From a virus, in the IMG/VR virus record IMGVR_UViG_3300013132_000315, positions 1 to 20,903 of that record: a stretch of DNA of 20,903 nucleotides; one strand, 5' to 3'. Positions within the stretch are counted from its first letter, which is position 1. Each line of letters starts with the position of its first letter. Of the stretch, positions 6,941 through 14,169 are shown in pieces. The notes beneath the pieces were generated by a model. It worked only from the letters and a program-made list of their open reading frames with translations. It had not been told where the DNA came from and ran no database searches. The translations under genes and the position numbers were made by a program.

Positions 6941-7349
6941 AGGTTACAGGATCAAATTCCAAGCCCCAGACTTTGACGATGTCTTCGGCGTTCAAGTCGG
7001 TGAGGAACTGGTCGGCATCGACCAAGTCGGACAAGGTTTTCCAAAGGGACTTGAAGCCCGCGGCTCCTTCGTCGGTGTCGTCGGTGTCGGGCAGGCGGCG
7101 TTCGTTGCGCTCGGCGTCGGGGGTTTCGTCGGCCGCGGTGGTCAGGGTGATGGTGAGGCGGCAGTTCCAGGTCTGCATGCCGAGGACAAGCTCGTCGAGT
7201 TTCTCGGCGCGGACGGTAATCTGCGGCAACTCGTCTTCGTCGGACTCGTCGGCGCTGACGATGCGGACGTCGGCGAGGTCGGTGTCGTCCTCGAGGACGG
7301 CGATGGCGGCGCGTTCGAGGGATTCTTCGATGGAGTAAAGGGTGCTCAT
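6864..7349 (-). CDS. Putative tail terminator-like protein, 161 aa
   Basis: The start ATG 7349 (MSTLYSIEESLERAAIAVLED) overlaps the previous stop; an upstream extension to 7568 would be a shadow of the joining-protein gene and was rejected. The protein is acidic, with DTDLADVRIVSADESDEDEL early, then strands ITVRAEKLDELVLGM and NCRLTITLTTAADET, then LWKTLSDLVDADQFLTDL, followed by RSLNARLWCNEAF. An N-terminal helix, four strands and helix layout is expected for lambda gpU-type tail terminators, and the position between joiner and tube agrees. The next gene overlaps by 77 bases. Confidence 0.5.
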   Translation of the reverse strand: MSTLYSIEESLERAAIAVLEDDTDLADVRIVSADESDEDELPQITVRAEKLDELVLGMQTWNCRLTITLTTAADETPDAERNERRLPDTDDTDEGAAGFKSLWKTLSDLVDADQFLTDLNAEDIVKVWGLEFDPVTYENETRSFRRSLNARLWCNEAFPAA

Positions 7350-7651
7350 CGCTGGTCGGGGGCTTGGAGGGTGAGGTCGATCGCGGCGGTGTCGGTGTCG
7401 ATGCCGACGATGCGGTAGCGGCGGCCGCAGTATTTGACCACGCCGCCCATACGGAACTCGGGAGCTCCGGCCTTTAAGACGGTGGCGGTGAGGCTGCGTT
7501 GGGCCTCGAAGCCGCCTTCGCCGAGGGCGTTGGCGTAGGTTTCCTCGCCGACCACGGCGGCATAGCAACGCTCGCGGTATTCGATCTGGTCGGCGATGGT
7601 GCTAACGGCCTCGGTGCAGCCGGCGGTGTAGGCTTGGGCGAACTGGGACAT
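7346..7651 (-). CDS. Putative head-tail joining protein, FII-like
   Basis: The start ATG 7651 directly abuts the preceding stop. The 101-residue protein has a helical N-terminal half (YTAGCTEAVSTIADQIEYRERC) and a beta-rich C-terminal half containing EFRMGGVVKYCGRRYRIVGI and AAIDLTLQAPDQ. Lambda gpFII-type joiners have this order of flexible N-terminal end and barrel with a RRGDxxxx-hairpin, and the gene comes before the tail terminator candidate as in lambda. The likeness is structural in style, not exact. Its stop overlaps the next start as ATGA. Confidence 0.55.
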   Translation of the reverse strand: MSQFAQAYTAGCTEAVSTIADQIEYRERCYAAVVGEETYANALGEGGFEAQRSLTATVLKAGAPEFRMGGVVKYCGRRYRIVGIDTDTAAIDLTLQAPDQR

Positions 7652-8581
7652 TTAACGGAGGGCGGTGTCAGCGGTGGCGAGCATGGCGCGCAGCGCGGCG
7701 GCGCAGTGGAAACGCTGGCGGACGAGCTGATGGGCCGCGGTGGCCACGGGTTGCAGGGCGGCAAAGTCGAGGGCCGCGACGGCATCGGCCAAGGCGTCGG
7801 CGTCGATCTCGGGGTCGAAGGCGATGCGGTGAGTGTCGGCGGGGAAGAATTCGTTGCGCGGGTCCATGGGTTGCGCTTCGACGATGAGGGCTCCGGCGGC
7901 GGCGGCTTCGTAGCAGCGGATGCCCTGGGCGCGACCGTTGCTGGCGGGGCAGAAGACGCCGGCGTAGTTGGCGTATAGGTGGGCAACGTGGTGCGCGGTT
8001 TGCACGCCTTTGCAGATGTTGAAGACGTCGACCAGACCGCGCTTGACCAAGGGCTCAAGCAGGCGGCGGCGGCTGGAGTAGACGCCGGGGGCGTATTCGT
8101 TTGTATCGCCAATGAAGGCGAGGCGCGGGGTGCGTTGGGCGATGGGCGGACCCGGGCGAAAAGCCAGCGTGGAGACCCAGCTATGGGCAAGAAAGGCGCG
8201 GCGGCCGCGGGCGCGCATGACGTCCATGTCGCAGGCTTGGCCGTAGAAGGAAACGTCGAAGCGGTCGGCGGAGTCTTCAAAGGCGGCGTAGGCGGTCATG
8301 GGGTTGCCAAAGCACCACTCGGAGGAAAAGCCAAGGAGCGGTTTGCCGATGGCGCGCAGGGCGCGGTAGGCTTCGTCGAAAAACAAACCGTATTGCGCGG
8401 GCGAGACGCAGAGGATGGCGTCGGAGTCGGAGCGGCGGAGGACGTTGAGGACTTGGTCCGACGTGGACATGATCATGGGCACGGCGGCGCGGACGACGCC
8501 GGCGAGCTGGGCATCGGCCAGGGCCAAGGCGCCGAAGGACGGCGGCTCGTTCCAGTGGTAAAGGACGTCGACCGTTTTCAC
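7652..8581 (-). CDS. Glycosyltransferase (CgeB/GT-B type)
   Basis: The start is a GTG at 8581 overlapping the previous stop as GTGA, so the two genes are tightly coupled. The protein has 309 residues. The N-terminal half is a Rossmann-like domain (VDVLYHWNEPPSFG, LLGFSSEWCF). The second half has FIGDTNEYAPGVYSSRRRLLEPLV at 157-180 and the CgeB-type sugar-nucleotide site NGRAQGIRCYEAAAAGALIVEA at about 215-236. A GT-B enzyme beside a GT-A enzyme implies two sugar-transfer steps or two sites. The target may be capsid or tail protein, or a cell-surface molecule; the sequence does not decide. Confidence 0.82.
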   Translation of the reverse strand: MKTVDVLYHWNEPPSFGALALADAQLAGVVRAAVPMIMSTSDQVLNVLRRSDSDAILCVSPAQYGLFFDEAYRALRAIGKPLLGFSSEWCFGNPMTAYAAFEDSADRFDVSFYGQACDMDVMRARGRRAFLAHSWVSTLAFRPGPPIAQRTPRLAFIGDTNEYAPGVYSSRRRLLEPLVKRGLVDVFNICKGVQTAHHVAHLYANYAGVFCPASNGRAQGIRCYEAAAAGALIVEAQPMDPRNEFFPADTHRIAFDPEIDADALADAVAALDFAALQPVATAAHQLVRQRFHCAAALRAMLATADTALR

Positions 8582-9987
8582 CGGCGACGGTAGTGCAGGG
8601 CGGAGACGGTGGCAGTGGCCGCGGCGTCGCCCTCGAGGGCGTCGACAATGCGCTGGTCCCAGTGGAGCGGCGGGGCAGTCTCGTCGTCGATGTGGACGAG
8701 GATCTGCCCGGCGGCCGCGGTGGCGGGATCGGGCGCGTGGCGGAAGCGGAGAAGAATGGTTAGGTCGGCGTTGTCTTCGGGCAAGCCGAAAATGTGCTCA
8801 ATGCGTTCGGCGTTTTTGGCCGCGTCGAGAAAGAGCTTGCGGGTGCGCGCGGCTTGCTCGGGGCGGACGGTGACGGGTTGGATGAGGCTGATGGTCGGGG
8901 CGGTCTGGGCGGCGAGGCGGGTGGTCTCGATGGCGTCGGCCTCGGCGGTGCGGCCGGTCATGCGGAGAAGCTGGGTCCAGAGAGTCTCCGCTGCCCAGCC
9001 GTAGAGGCCGTCGCGGTGCGTCCAGACTTTTTCGATGGGGCGCGGGAGGGCCATCATGCTGCGGAGGTAGGCTTCGGCGCGGACGATGTCGCCGAGGTCG
9101 AGGTGGAGGGCGCCGAGGAGGGCCAGGGCTTCGCGGCGGTTGGGCGCGGTGCGGTAGGCGCTGTGCAGCGCGGTCATCATGGCGGCGTGCTCGGGCGTGC
9201 CGGTTTCGATGATGTCGGGGCGGGCCATCTCGGCGATGTTGAGGCAGAGTTCGTAGCGTTCGGTGGGCTCGAGGCGAGGATGGGCCAGGGCTTTTTTGGC
9301 CATGGCCATGGCGTCGTTCTTGCGGCCGGCGCCCATGTATTCGCCGTGGAGGTGGTAGATTTCGCTGAGGGTGCGGTCGGCCTCGGGGATGGATTCGAGG
9401 ATGGTGAGGTTGCGGTTGCTGCCTTGCTTGGGCTCGTCGTCTGGCAAGTGGACGACGACGGGGGCGTCACAGCGCGCGATTTTGGCGTTGGGGGCGAGCT
9501 GGAAGTTTTCGTGGATCTTGTTGATCCATTTGCCGCGGTCGCGGCGGACGACGCGCTCGCGGAGGTTGTGGGCGATGCCGCGGCCGGCGACGTCGTGGTA
9601 GAGGGCGAAGGCGTCGAAGTCGGCGGCGAACTTGGTGAAGAGCTCGTGGAGGGCGGGCGCGAAGTTGTCGCCGGGGACGTCGTCGGCGTCGATCCAGAGG
9701 ACCCAAGGCTTGGTGGCGAGGTCGAAGGACTGCTGGCGGGCGGCACCGAAGTCGTCGACGTGGGGCCAATCGTTGCCGGGGGCGTTGGCGTAGACGTCGT
9801 ATTTGGCGCCGTGCTTCTGGCAGACCTCGGCGACTTTGAGGCTCTTGGCCTCGGCGCCGGTGGCGTGGACAACGCACATCTCGCTGACGGCGGGGGCGAA
9901 TTGGGTGAGGCAGCGGTCGAGGCGCTTGGGCTCGTTGCCGACGATGAGGCAAAGCGCGATCTGCTCGCGCGGGCTCGAATTCTCCAT
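8578..9987 (-). CDS. Glycosyltransferase family 2 with C-terminal repeat region
   Basis: The start ATG 9987 (MENSSPREQ) comes 31 bases after the capsid terminator; in-frame upstream sequence to 10125 lies in the terminator and capsid gene and is not coding. The N-terminal domain has the GT-A signatures: ALCLIVGNEPKRLDRCL at about 11-27, DFGAARQQSFDLATKPWVLWIDADD at about 79-103, with the metal-binding DxD as D100-A-D102. Residues from about 195 to 340 are helix pairs of TPR type (for example YELCLNIAEMA, EALALLGALHLDLGDIVRAEAYL). A beta-rich C-terminal tail follows. The 469-residue enzyme is expected to transfer a sugar from a nucleotide donor. Its place in a head operon suggests a virion component as target, which is inference. 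It overlaps the next gene by GTGA. Confidence 0.85.
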   Translation of the reverse strand: MENSSPREQIALCLIVGNEPKRLDRCLTQFAPAVSEMCVVHATGAEAKSLKVAEVCQKHGAKYDVYANAPGNDWPHVDDFGAARQQSFDLATKPWVLWIDADDVPGDNFAPALHELFTKFAADFDAFALYHDVAGRGIAHNLRERVVRRDRGKWINKIHENFQLAPNAKIARCDAPVVVHLPDDEPKQGSNRNLTILESIPEADRTLSEIYHLHGEYMGAGRKNDAMAMAKKALAHPRLEPTERYELCLNIAEMARPDIIETGTPEHAAMMTALHSAYRTAPNRREALALLGALHLDLGDIVRAEAYLRSMMALPRPIEKVWTHRDGLYGWAAETLWTQLLRMTGRTAEADAIETTRLAAQTAPTISLIQPVTVRPEQAARTRKLFLDAAKNAERIEHIFGLPEDNADLTILLRFRHAPDPATAAAGQILVHIDDETAPPLHWDQRIVDALEGDAAATATVSALHYRRR

Positions 9988-10018
9988 CTCTGGGCGGTGG
10001 AGGTTTGTCAACAAACGA

Positions 10019-10044
10019 AAGCCCCCGGCGGTGGCCGGGGGCTT
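10019..10044 (-). terminator. Intrinsic terminator after the major capsid gene
   Basis: A GC-rich hairpin with arms GCCCCCGGC (10021-10029) and GCCGGGGGC (10034-10042), a four-base loop, and two flanking A-T pairs lies 23 bases past the capsid stop. On the minus strand it is followed by TTTCGTTTGTTG. The stem can be extended imperfectly to 10009-10051. It would end, or reduce, transcription between the capsid gene and the glycosyltransferases. Confidence 0.85.
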
Positions 10045-10067
10045 CGTGTTGCGGCTGACGGGGCGGA

Positions 10068-10961
10068 TTAGCCCGTGATGAGTTTGGCGGCGCCGGTGAT
10101 CGCGCGGCTGTGGCCGAAGACGCACTCGAAGGAGGCGCTGTGGCGGCCGTTGAGCGGGTTATACACGCGGCGGTAGCCGAGCGAGAGGCCGCTCTGCGGA
10201 TCGGTGATCGTGGTGGCGGCCAGGTATTCGCTGGGGGCCTGCGGCTCAAGCGAGCGCACGGCCACGGCGACGGCGTTCGGGTGAACGGCCAGACCTTTAA
10301 GGGTGATGCTGTTCGAGGGCAGGATGACCGACTCGTAGACGTTCATGCCGAGCAGGCGCGGGACGCGGGCTTCGGCAATAGTGTCGCGGGCGCCAAACTG
10401 CGAGGCGTCCAAGAGGTTGGCCTGCGACAGAAGGCTGTCGTAGAGGGCGCTGTCGAGGATGAGGCTGCGCTCGGTCATGGGCACCTTCTCGTCCGTGAGC
10501 GCCTTGCGGAGCGTGCGGGCGTTGGTGATGGTGAAGGCCGAGGCGCCGGTGACCGACGCGGTGTATTGCGCGGCCGCTCCTGCGGTGGTGACAAACAGGT
10601 TGAGCACCGAGGTAAGGACCGCCTGGGCGAGGGCTTTGCCCTGCTGGTTGGCGAACTTGGTCAGCTCGGCAATCGAGGATTTGGAATACTCGGTGTCGCT
10701 CAAGGAGACCGTCACGATCTTGTGCTTGTCGACGGTGATCGACACGGTGTTGAGCGTGCCGCCGGTGCCACCGTAGTCGTCGTCAAAGGTTGTGGCTGTG
10801 AGGTTCGCCACCAAGGGAACTTCCACAGTCGCGCCGCGGCGGACGACCTCGTTGGAATACGAGGTGGTGAAGACGTTGAGCGGAAGGAGTTCCGCGGTGA
10901 AAGCCTCAAGCGCGGTCTGCGCCAGGAGCTTGTCGTTTAGGGCTGAATTGATTGTGGCCAT
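10068..10961 (-). CDS. Major capsid protein (HK97-fold, P22-coat-like)
   Basis: The 297-residue protein follows the protease-scaffold gene and precedes a terminator, the usual place for the main coat gene. The N-terminal end reads as in P22-type coat proteins: a helix (TALEAFTAELLPLNVF), then SNEVVRRGATVEVPLVANL, a basic loop followed by a strand. The middle has helix segments (FANQQGKALAQAVLTSVL) and a segment TITNARTLRKALTDEKVPMTERSLILD typical of the coat protein A-domain approach, and the C-terminal half has GMNVYESVILPS and a tail with a LSLGYRRVYNPLNGRH phrase. No Shine-Dalgarno sequence is visible before the ATG at 10961. Family assignment is by overall pattern and context. Confidence 0.85.
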   Translation of the reverse strand: MATINSALNDKLLAQTALEAFTAELLPLNVFTTSYSNEVVRRGATVEVPLVANLTATTFDDDYGGTGGTLNTVSITVDKHKIVTVSLSDTEYSKSSIAELTKFANQQGKALAQAVLTSVLNLFVTTAGAAAQYTASVTGASAFTITNARTLRKALTDEKVPMTERSLILDSALYDSLLSQANLLDASQFGARDTIAEARVPRLLGMNVYESVILPSNSITLKGLAVHPNAVAVAVRSLEPQAPSEYLAATTITDPQSGLSLGYRRVYNPLNGRHSASFECVFGHSRAITGAAKLITG

Positions 10962-10979
10962 AAGAGTGGTTGGTTAGGT

Positions 10980-11351
10980 TTAGGAGTAGAAGGTTTTGAG
11001 GATCTCCGCTTTGTTGGCGCGGAAGAACTGGGTGGCTTCGGGGCCTTCGAGGGCGGCAAATTTCTGCGCGGCGGTCAACTCGGGCACGACCGGGGTCGCG
11101 TTGTTGTCGATGCCGACGGAGGCGACGATGGCGGCGGCCTGCTCGCCGGCGCTTTTCTGCTCGGCGCGGAGGGTGGCGATCTCCTCGTCGCGGGTGGCGA
11201 CTTCGCTGGAGAGGCGGGCGACTTCGGCTTTGAGGGTTTCGAGTTCCTTGGCCGTGTCCTCGGCGGCTTGCGCCTGGGCGGCTTCGGCTTCGACTTTGGC
11301 GCTGAGTTCCGCCTGGAGGGCGTCAACTTTCGCTTGAAGTTCGGCGTTCAT
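10980..11351 (-). CDS. Predicted internally started scaffold protein, 123 aa
   Basis: Within the protease-scaffold gene and in the same frame, an ATG at 11351 (MNAELQAKVDALQ) is preceded five bases upstream by GGAGG, the best ribosome binding site of this head module. Starting here would make only the coiled-coil part, which is what lambda does with Nu3 inside gene C. The coiled coil covers about residues 1-75 and a helical C-terminal tail (LEGPEATQFFRANKAEILK) may bind the capsid protein. An in-frame ATG 60 bases further upstream lacks such a site. The ribosome binding site is seen; separate production of the short product is inferred. Confidence 0.65.
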   Translation of the reverse strand: MNAELQAKVDALQAELSAKVEAEAAQAQAAEDTAKELETLKAEVARLSSEVATRDEEIATLRAEQKSAGEQAAAIVASVGIDNNATPVVPELTAAQKFAALEGPEATQFFRANKAEILKTFYS

Positions 11352-12353
11352 ATTATCCTCCGCGGCGGTGTCAACCGGGGCGGCGGGCTCGGGTGCGGGT
11401 TTACTGGCCATAGTGTTTTGAAATTGGGCGAAGCGGGCGCGGGCCTGCTCGGGGGTGACGGACGCGGCGGCGGCGATGGGGGCGTCGATCTCGTCGACAA
11501 AGCCGAGCTCGAGGGCTTCTTGGGCGTCCATCCACGTTTCGTCAGTCATCATCTGCTCGATGGCCGCGCGGGGCTGGCCGGTCTTGCGAACGTAGGCGTT
11601 GACCAAGGTGGCTTTGAGTTTGTCGAGTACGTCGGCTTCTTTGCGGAGGTCGTCGGCGTCGCCCATGGTCATGCTCCAGGGGTTGTGGATCATGAGGAGG
11701 GCGTTCTCGGCGATGCGGGTCTCTTCGCCGGCCATGGCAATCACGGAGGCCATGGAGGCGGCGAGGCCGTCGATGTGGACGGTCAGTCCGCCTTTGTGTC
11801 GCTTGAGGGCGTTGAAGATGGCGGCGCCTTCGGTGACGCTGCCGCCGACGGAATTGATGCGGAGGTCGATGTGCTGGCCTTTGAGCTTTTTGATGTCCGC
11901 GGCAAATTGTTTGGCGCTGACTCCGCCGAAGCCGATCTCATCGTAAAGAGAAACCTCAACGCTTTGGTCGGGATCGCGGTCGTCGGTCGAAGAAATTGCA
12001 TACCATGTGGAGTTGCGGCCCATGTTGCTGGCCTCGTTGTCAAGTTCGTCGCTTTTGCGATTGGCCCACGATTGGCCGGGGTCGCCGCCCCACAAGGCCC
12101 ACGCGATGCGGCCGGCGCTGGGATAGCCGTCCTCGCCCGGGCTGAAGCCTTCGCCTTGTTTGTCCACTTCGTGGCGGGCGAAGTAGGACTTCATGCGCTT
12201 GACCGTATCGGGTGAAAGGTTTTTGCGGTTCTTGATGTCGCGAGCGCGGGCCACGCCGACCTCGGTGCCGCCGCGATTAAACTCTTCGCGCCAGGCGAGG
12301 CCGCGCTCGGCCTCGGCAGCCATGGCCTCGGTGGGCTTGAGATCAACGGCCAT
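10980..12353 (-). CDS. Prohead protease (ClpP-like, S14) fused to scaffold domain
   Basis: This 457-residue protein has three parts. Residues 1-105 are a small domain with GLAWREEFNRGG, ARARDIKNRKNLSPDTVKRM and SAGRIAWALWGGD, known to occur next to phage head proteases but without a defined role. Residues about 112-300 are a ClpP-like serine protease: RINSVGGSVTEGAAIFNAL, the nucleophile Ser200 in DGLAASMAS, His223 in LLMIHNPW, and an acidic DETWMDA at 271-277 where the third triad residue is expected. Residues 335-457 are a coiled-coil rich in Glu, Ala and Lys, as in scaffolds, ending in a globular tail. It cleaves scaffold and itself during capsid maturation, as lambda gpC does. Confidence 0.9.
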   Translation of the reverse strand: MAVDLKPTEAMAAEAERGLAWREEFNRGGTEVGVARARDIKNRKNLSPDTVKRMKSYFARHEVDKQGEGFSPGEDGYPSAGRIAWALWGGDPGQSWANRKSDELDNEASNMGRNSTWYAISSTDDRDPDQSVEVSLYDEIGFGGVSAKQFAADIKKLKGQHIDLRINSVGGSVTEGAAIFNALKRHKGGLTVHIDGLAASMASVIAMAGEETRIAENALLMIHNPWSMTMGDADDLRKEADVLDKLKATLVNAYVRKTGQPRAAIEQMMTDETWMDAQEALELGFVDEIDAPIAAAASVTPEQARARFAQFQNTMASKPAPEPAAPVDTAAEDNMNAELQAKVDALQAELSAKVEAEAAQAQAAEDTAKELETLKAEVARLSSEVATRDEEIATLRAEQKSAGEQAAAIVASVGIDNNATPVVPELTAAQKFAALEGPEATQFFRANKAEILKTFYS

Positions 12354-13833
12354 CTGGTGCGGGCGCGGGTGGCGCGAGTGTCACGGGTGCAGGGTTCGGA
12401 TTGAAAGTGCCGATGCTGTCGGGGCTGATGCCGAATTCTGCGGCGAGATCAGCGAGATACTTGGCTTCGACGGCGCGCTGACGGAGTTGGTCCTTCCACT
12501 CGTGGCCGCGCTCGCTGTAATCCTCGGCGTAGGTGCGCAGGCCGGCGCGGACGTCGGCAAGGTTGGCGGCGGCTTCGCGGCCGTAGTCGACGGAGGCGGC
12601 GGCCGGGCGTTGCCATTCGACGCGGAACCAGTTTGCGTTCTGCGGGAGGAGGCCGCGCTGCATGGCGATGGTGATGACGTGGGCCCAGACGCGGGAGCAG
12701 AGGCGGTCGATGAGGAGGGCCTGGCGTTGCTCGAAGGTGCGCTGGGCGCGGACGAGAACGGCGCGGAGGGCGGCACCGCCGGCGTCGGCGGGACGGGCGG
12801 CGAATTCCCAAGGGACGCCGAGGTTCAAGCAGACTTCGCGGAGGAGGACGTCACAGAATTCGCGGAAGTTTTGTGACGGGCGGTTCGAGGTCCACGAGAT
12901 GAGATCCTCGCCCATGGAGAGGCGCGGGATGGCGCCGCCGGCGTTGCCGAGGGATTCGACGGTGATTTCGTTGGTGCCTTCGGTGTTGATCGAGGTCGAG
13001 CCTTCGCCGAAGAAGTCGGCGCCCTGGGGGTTCGATGATTTGATTGCCAAGGCGATGTAGCTGGAGATTTTGAGCGCCATCTTCTCGAACGACACGGCGT
13101 CGCCGACATCGCGGAGGTGGTTGACCGAGGGGGCGAGCGGGGTGACGTAGCGGAGCTCGTCGCCTTGGCTGGCTTCGCCGACGTGGATGAGTTGCTGCGC
13201 GGGGATGTCCTCGTAGCGTTGCGAGGGGTCGGTGCCGTCGCCGATCAAGTGGCGGTAGAAGATGGGGCGCATCTGGGCGTTGACGACGACGCCGTCGATG
13301 ACGTTCTGGCCGCCTTCGCGGGCGGCAGGGTTGCTCGGCTCGTAGATGCTGCTGCGCGCGTCGCCGATGCGGTGGGCGAGGATGAGCTGCAGCGCGGGGT
13401 AGCCGGTGCTCTGCACAGCGGTGCGAAAGAAAACTTCGCCGTCGCGGTCGATGGCGACGCTGGCGATGCGCTGCATTTCGCGCCAGGTATAACGGCCCTG
13501 CACGTCGGCGACGCGGGACCACTGCTCAAAGAAGGTCTCGGCCGCGGCGTCCCAGGCTTCGTCGCCGCTGCGGGCCTGCGGGCGGATGCCTGCTCCAACA
13601 GCGTAGCGGGCTTTCTCGGTGATGAGGCCGCGCAGGAAGGGCGCGTTGTTGTAAAGCCAGCGCGAAAGTTTCATCAATCGCTCGCGGTCGGCCCCGCTGA
13701 CGTCGATGTGCGAGTCGACGGCGGTGGCGTTGTAGGGGAAGCGGCGCTGGATGGACGGGCGCGCGGCTTCGTAGCTTTGGGCCTTGGGGTTGAAGGCTTT
13801 GGTCAGGAGTTTCCAGCGGTCGGCGATCTTCAT
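12343..13833 (-). CDS. Portal protein (lambda gpB family)
   Basis: The 496-residue protein builds the dodecameric portal ring at one capsid vertex, through which DNA enters and to which the tail attaches. The N-terminal region has the family's look: basic MKIADRWKLL, then DRERLMKLSRWLYNNAPFLRGLI and KARYAVGAGI around 50-85, then WSRVADVQGRYTWREMQR near 105-125. A middle stretch reading FVDRDGEVFF-like (IDRDGEVFFR) and HVGEASQGDELRYVTPLAP are typical of lambda-type portals. The C-terminal end is Pro-rich. It overlaps the preceding gene by 4 bases and the protease gene by 11, as in lambda-type head operons. Confidence 0.92.
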   Translation of the reverse strand: MKIADRWKLLTKAFNPKAQSYEAARPSIQRRFPYNATAVDSHIDVSGADRERLMKLSRWLYNNAPFLRGLITEKARYAVGAGIRPQARSGDEAWDAAAETFFEQWSRVADVQGRYTWREMQRIASVAIDRDGEVFFRTAVQSTGYPALQLILAHRIGDARSSIYEPSNPAAREGGQNVIDGVVVNAQMRPIFYRHLIGDGTDPSQRYEDIPAQQLIHVGEASQGDELRYVTPLAPSVNHLRDVGDAVSFEKMALKISSYIALAIKSSNPQGADFFGEGSTSINTEGTNEITVESLGNAGGAIPRLSMGEDLISWTSNRPSQNFREFCDVLLREVCLNLGVPWEFAARPADAGGAALRAVLVRAQRTFEQRQALLIDRLCSRVWAHVITIAMQRGLLPQNANWFRVEWQRPAAASVDYGREAAANLADVRAGLRTYAEDYSERGHEWKDQLRQRAVEAKYLADLAAEFGISPDSIGTFNPNPAPVTLAPPAPAPDGR

Positions 13834-14150
13834 GTGAGCGGGTAGTTGAACGCGGCGATCATGGTCTTCTGCGGCTTGCGCGTCAGATACGCCTCGAGCT
13901 GGGCGTCGGTCATGTCTTTGATGAGGGCCCAGCAGGAGAGCGCCAGCTCGGCCACGGTGCTGGCGGTCATGTCGGGCGGGAGGGAGTAGCTAAAGGACTT
14001 GCCGCCCATGCTGGCGGAGACGAGGAGGCGGCCGCCTTCTTTGCTGGCGCTGTATTGGTTGGCGCCGATGGTCTCGAGGGCGGTGATCGTTTTCGCTGCT
14101 GACTTTCCGGAGGCTAACCAGGCTGAGAAAATGAACGCGCGCGGAGACAC
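13830..14150 (-). CDS. Small protein at the gpW position, 106 aa
   Basis: The open frame begins with a GTG at 14150; no ATG is available before mid-protein and no clear ribosome binding site precedes it. It lies between large terminase and portal, where lambda has the head-tail connector gpW. Residues 40-80 show a beta-hairpin-like segment (GGRLLVSASMGGKSFSYSL) and a helix (STVAELALSCWALIKDM), which loosely matches gpW's topology, though the protein is longer than gpW. It ends in an ATGA overlap with the portal gene. A connector role is inferred from position; sequence evidence is weak. Confidence 0.65.
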   Translation of the reverse strand: MSPRAFIFSAWLASGKSAAKTITALETIGANQYSASKEGGRLLVSASMGGKSFSYSLPPDMTASTVAELALSCWALIKDMTDAQLEAYLTRKPQKTMIAAFNYPLT

Positions 14151-14169
14151 GCGACTGGGGGCGTGTCAA

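Noticed and set aside
8794-10071. Long plus-strand open frame of 425 codons opposite the family 2 glycosyltransferase
   Set aside because: Its protein is a Gly/Val/Glu-rich low-complexity string with no motif; it mirrors codon bias of the minus-strand gene, which has clear GT-A motifs.
8578-10125. Extended start for the family 2 glycosyltransferase
   Set aside because: The extension translates the terminator hairpin and the end of the capsid gene; ATG 9987 directly precedes the GT-A domain.
11268-12215. Plus-strand open frame of 315 codons opposite the protease gene
   Set aside because: Shadow of a gene with catalytic Ser, His and acidic residues in place; no ribosome binding site or motif of its own.
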